A stretch of 6,601 bases of DNA from Actinomycetota bacterium. GTDB lineage: Bacteria; Actinomycetota; Acidimicrobiia; Acidimicrobiales; Ilumatobacteraceae. The position numbers and the translations under genes are program-made. The notes beneath the pieces were generated by a model. That model worked only from the letters and a program-made list of their open reading frames with translations. It was not told the DNA's origin and searched no databases. Shown one piece after another: positions 5,816 to 6,601 of this stretch (position 1 is its first letter; every line of letters begins with the position of its first letter). Where the stretch lies: contig VGBY01000061.1 in NCBI GenBank assembly GCA_016870295.1, forward strand, positions 1-6,601. Direction: 5' to 3'.

Positions 5816-6601
5816 TCAGGCGCCGAGCACGAGATCGGCCAGACCGGCCAGGTTGTCAAAGACACCGTCAGGGGCAACGGTTCGTTCATCAGGTGACTCG
5901 CTGACGCCCGACAGCATGAGCGCGAACTTCGCCCCCACGAGACGGGCAAATGCTCCGTCGGTGGAATCGCGATCACCGGCCATCCAAGCCACACTCAGGT
6001 CGTCGACAGCGAGCCGCTGACGCACTAACTGTCCCATTGGTGCGAATGGTTTGCCAGCGATGATTGGTCGCACGCCGCCCGCCTTTGCAATGGCCGCCAA
6101 GATCGAGCCACCGCCGGGGATGAGCCCCATCGGCGTCGGATATGTCGGGTCGTCATTCGTGCCGATCAGCCGAGCGCCACCAAGAATCGGGGCTGCCGCC
6201 CGGGTCAAGCCGCGGTAGTCAAAGGTGTTGTGATAGCCGACCATCACGGTGTCGATCTGCACTGCGCGATTGGCAAAGTCTCTGTCGTCGATCGCATCGT
6301 CAGTTCGGGCTACCACTACCGCGCCGACGGATTCAATTGCTTCAATGATGCCTGGCCCACCCGCGACCAAGACGCGCTCACCGGGTGCCAACAACAACGC
6401 CGCAGCGCCGGCAGACGTGCACACGTCATTGGTGGCGGGAATTCCGATTTTCGCCAGTGCGGCCTCCTGCTTTGCAAGCGTCGCCGAGGAGTTGTTCGTA
6501 ACGAACAGCACCCGATGCCCTGCCGCACGCAGTCGTGCGATTGCCTCAACAGATCCGCTGATTGGCTGATGCATCAACCACACCACGCCATCGAGGTCGC
6601 A
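5816..6601 (-). CDS. HAD-superfamily phosphatase, NagD-like (type IIA), 5' end outside window
   Basis: The frame stays open to the window edge, and the first visible codons read CDLDGVVW. That is HAD motif I (DxDGV), with the nucleophile Asp at visible residue 2 and the acid/base Asp at 4. The GTG at 6586 therefore lies inside the gene and the true start is upstream of the window. Motif II is LFVTNNSS (around 32-39). The cap domain contains the NagD-type GTNDDPTYPTPMGLIPGGGSI (about 147-167). Motif III Lys is in AGKPFAPM (182-189) and motif IV is MAGDRDSTDGAFA (207-219), with Asp210 and Asp215. This is the type IIA cap of NagD, p-nitrophenyl-phosphatase and phosphoglycolate/glycerol-3-phosphate phosphatases. 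The M. tuberculosis gene in the same position, Rv1692, has been described as a glycerol-3-phosphate phosphatase. That substrate is only inferred here. The visible part is 261 aa, so only a few N-terminal residues are missing. The gene ends 3 nt before tlyA. Confidence 0.93.
   Translation of the reverse strand, partial: CDLDGVVWLMHQPISGSVEAIARLRAAGHRVLFVTNNSSATLAKQEAALAKIGIPATNDVCTSAGAAALLLAPGERVLVAGGPGIIEAIESVGAVVVARTDDAIDDRDFANRAVQIDTVMVGYHNTFDYRGLTRAAAPILGGARLIGTNDDPTYPTPMGLIPGGGSILAAIAKAGGVRPIIAGKPFAPMGQLVRQRLAVDDLSVAWMAGDRDSTDGAFARLVGAKFALMLSGVSESPDERTVAPDGVFDNLAGLADLVLGA

Noticed and set aside
5072..5896. A 274-codon open frame on the plus strand, opposite tlyA and the end of the phosphatase gene
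   Set aside because: It lies wholly antisense to two well-supported genes. It shows no recognisable domain and is rich in His/Arg/Thr as expected of a mirror frame in GC-rich coding DNA.
1..6601. Mobile element, CRISPR array, phage-defence island or other novel multi-gene system
   Set aside because: Every gene is a recognisable housekeeping gene in a conserved actinobacterial order. I saw no terminal inverted repeats, repeat arrays, tRNA-like sequence or composition break. The tyrosine recombinase fits chromosomal XerD, not an integrase, by its position.

Overview
The window is a gene-dense piece of bacterial chromosome. Six near-complete or complete genes and one partial gene all lie on the minus strand. 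In transcription order, from high to low coordinates, they are: a HAD-superfamily phosphatase (5' end outside the window), tlyA (rRNA 2'-O-methyltransferase), nadK (NAD kinase), recN (DNA repair ATPase), pyrG (CTP synthase), a Nudix hydrolase of the ADP-ribose pyrophosphatase type, and the N-terminus of a XerD-like tyrosine recombinase (3' end outside the window). Gaps are 3, 5, 12, 65, 11 and 5 nt, so almost all of the DNA is coding and a single operon is plausible. The only gap longer than 12 nt lies between recN and pyrG.

The gene order (phosphatase, tlyA, nadK, recN, ..., pyrG, Nudix, xerD) matches, from memory, the conserved Mycobacterium tuberculosis block Rv1692-Rv1701. This, with the fairly high G+C content and GTG starts, points to an actinobacterium. 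The mycobacterial block has additional genes between recN and pyrG (Rv1697/Rv1698, steA and mctB/steB) and a small gene before tlyA (Rv1693). These are absent here. A compact version would suit a deep-branching lineage such as Acidimicrobiia, but that placement is inference.

Functionally this is a housekeeping set: phosphate-ester clean-up (HAD), ribosome modification (TlyA), NADP supply (NadK), double-strand-break repair (RecN), CTP supply (PyrG), nucleotide-sugar sanitation (Nudix) and chromosome dimer resolution (XerD). The genes do not form an obvious single pathway. The diagnostic catalytic motifs are intact in every gene whose catalytic region lies in the window.

The most interesting non-coding signal is the 65-nt recN-pyrG gap. 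On the transcribed strand it can form a 9-bp hairpin nested in an 8-bp perfect stem, and the 3' arm of that outer stem is the pyrG Shine-Dalgarno sequence. A second copy of the complementary core offers an alternative pairing. I see no mobile elements, CRISPR arrays, tRNA/rRNA genes or clear signs of horizontal transfer, and no convincing novel multi-gene system.
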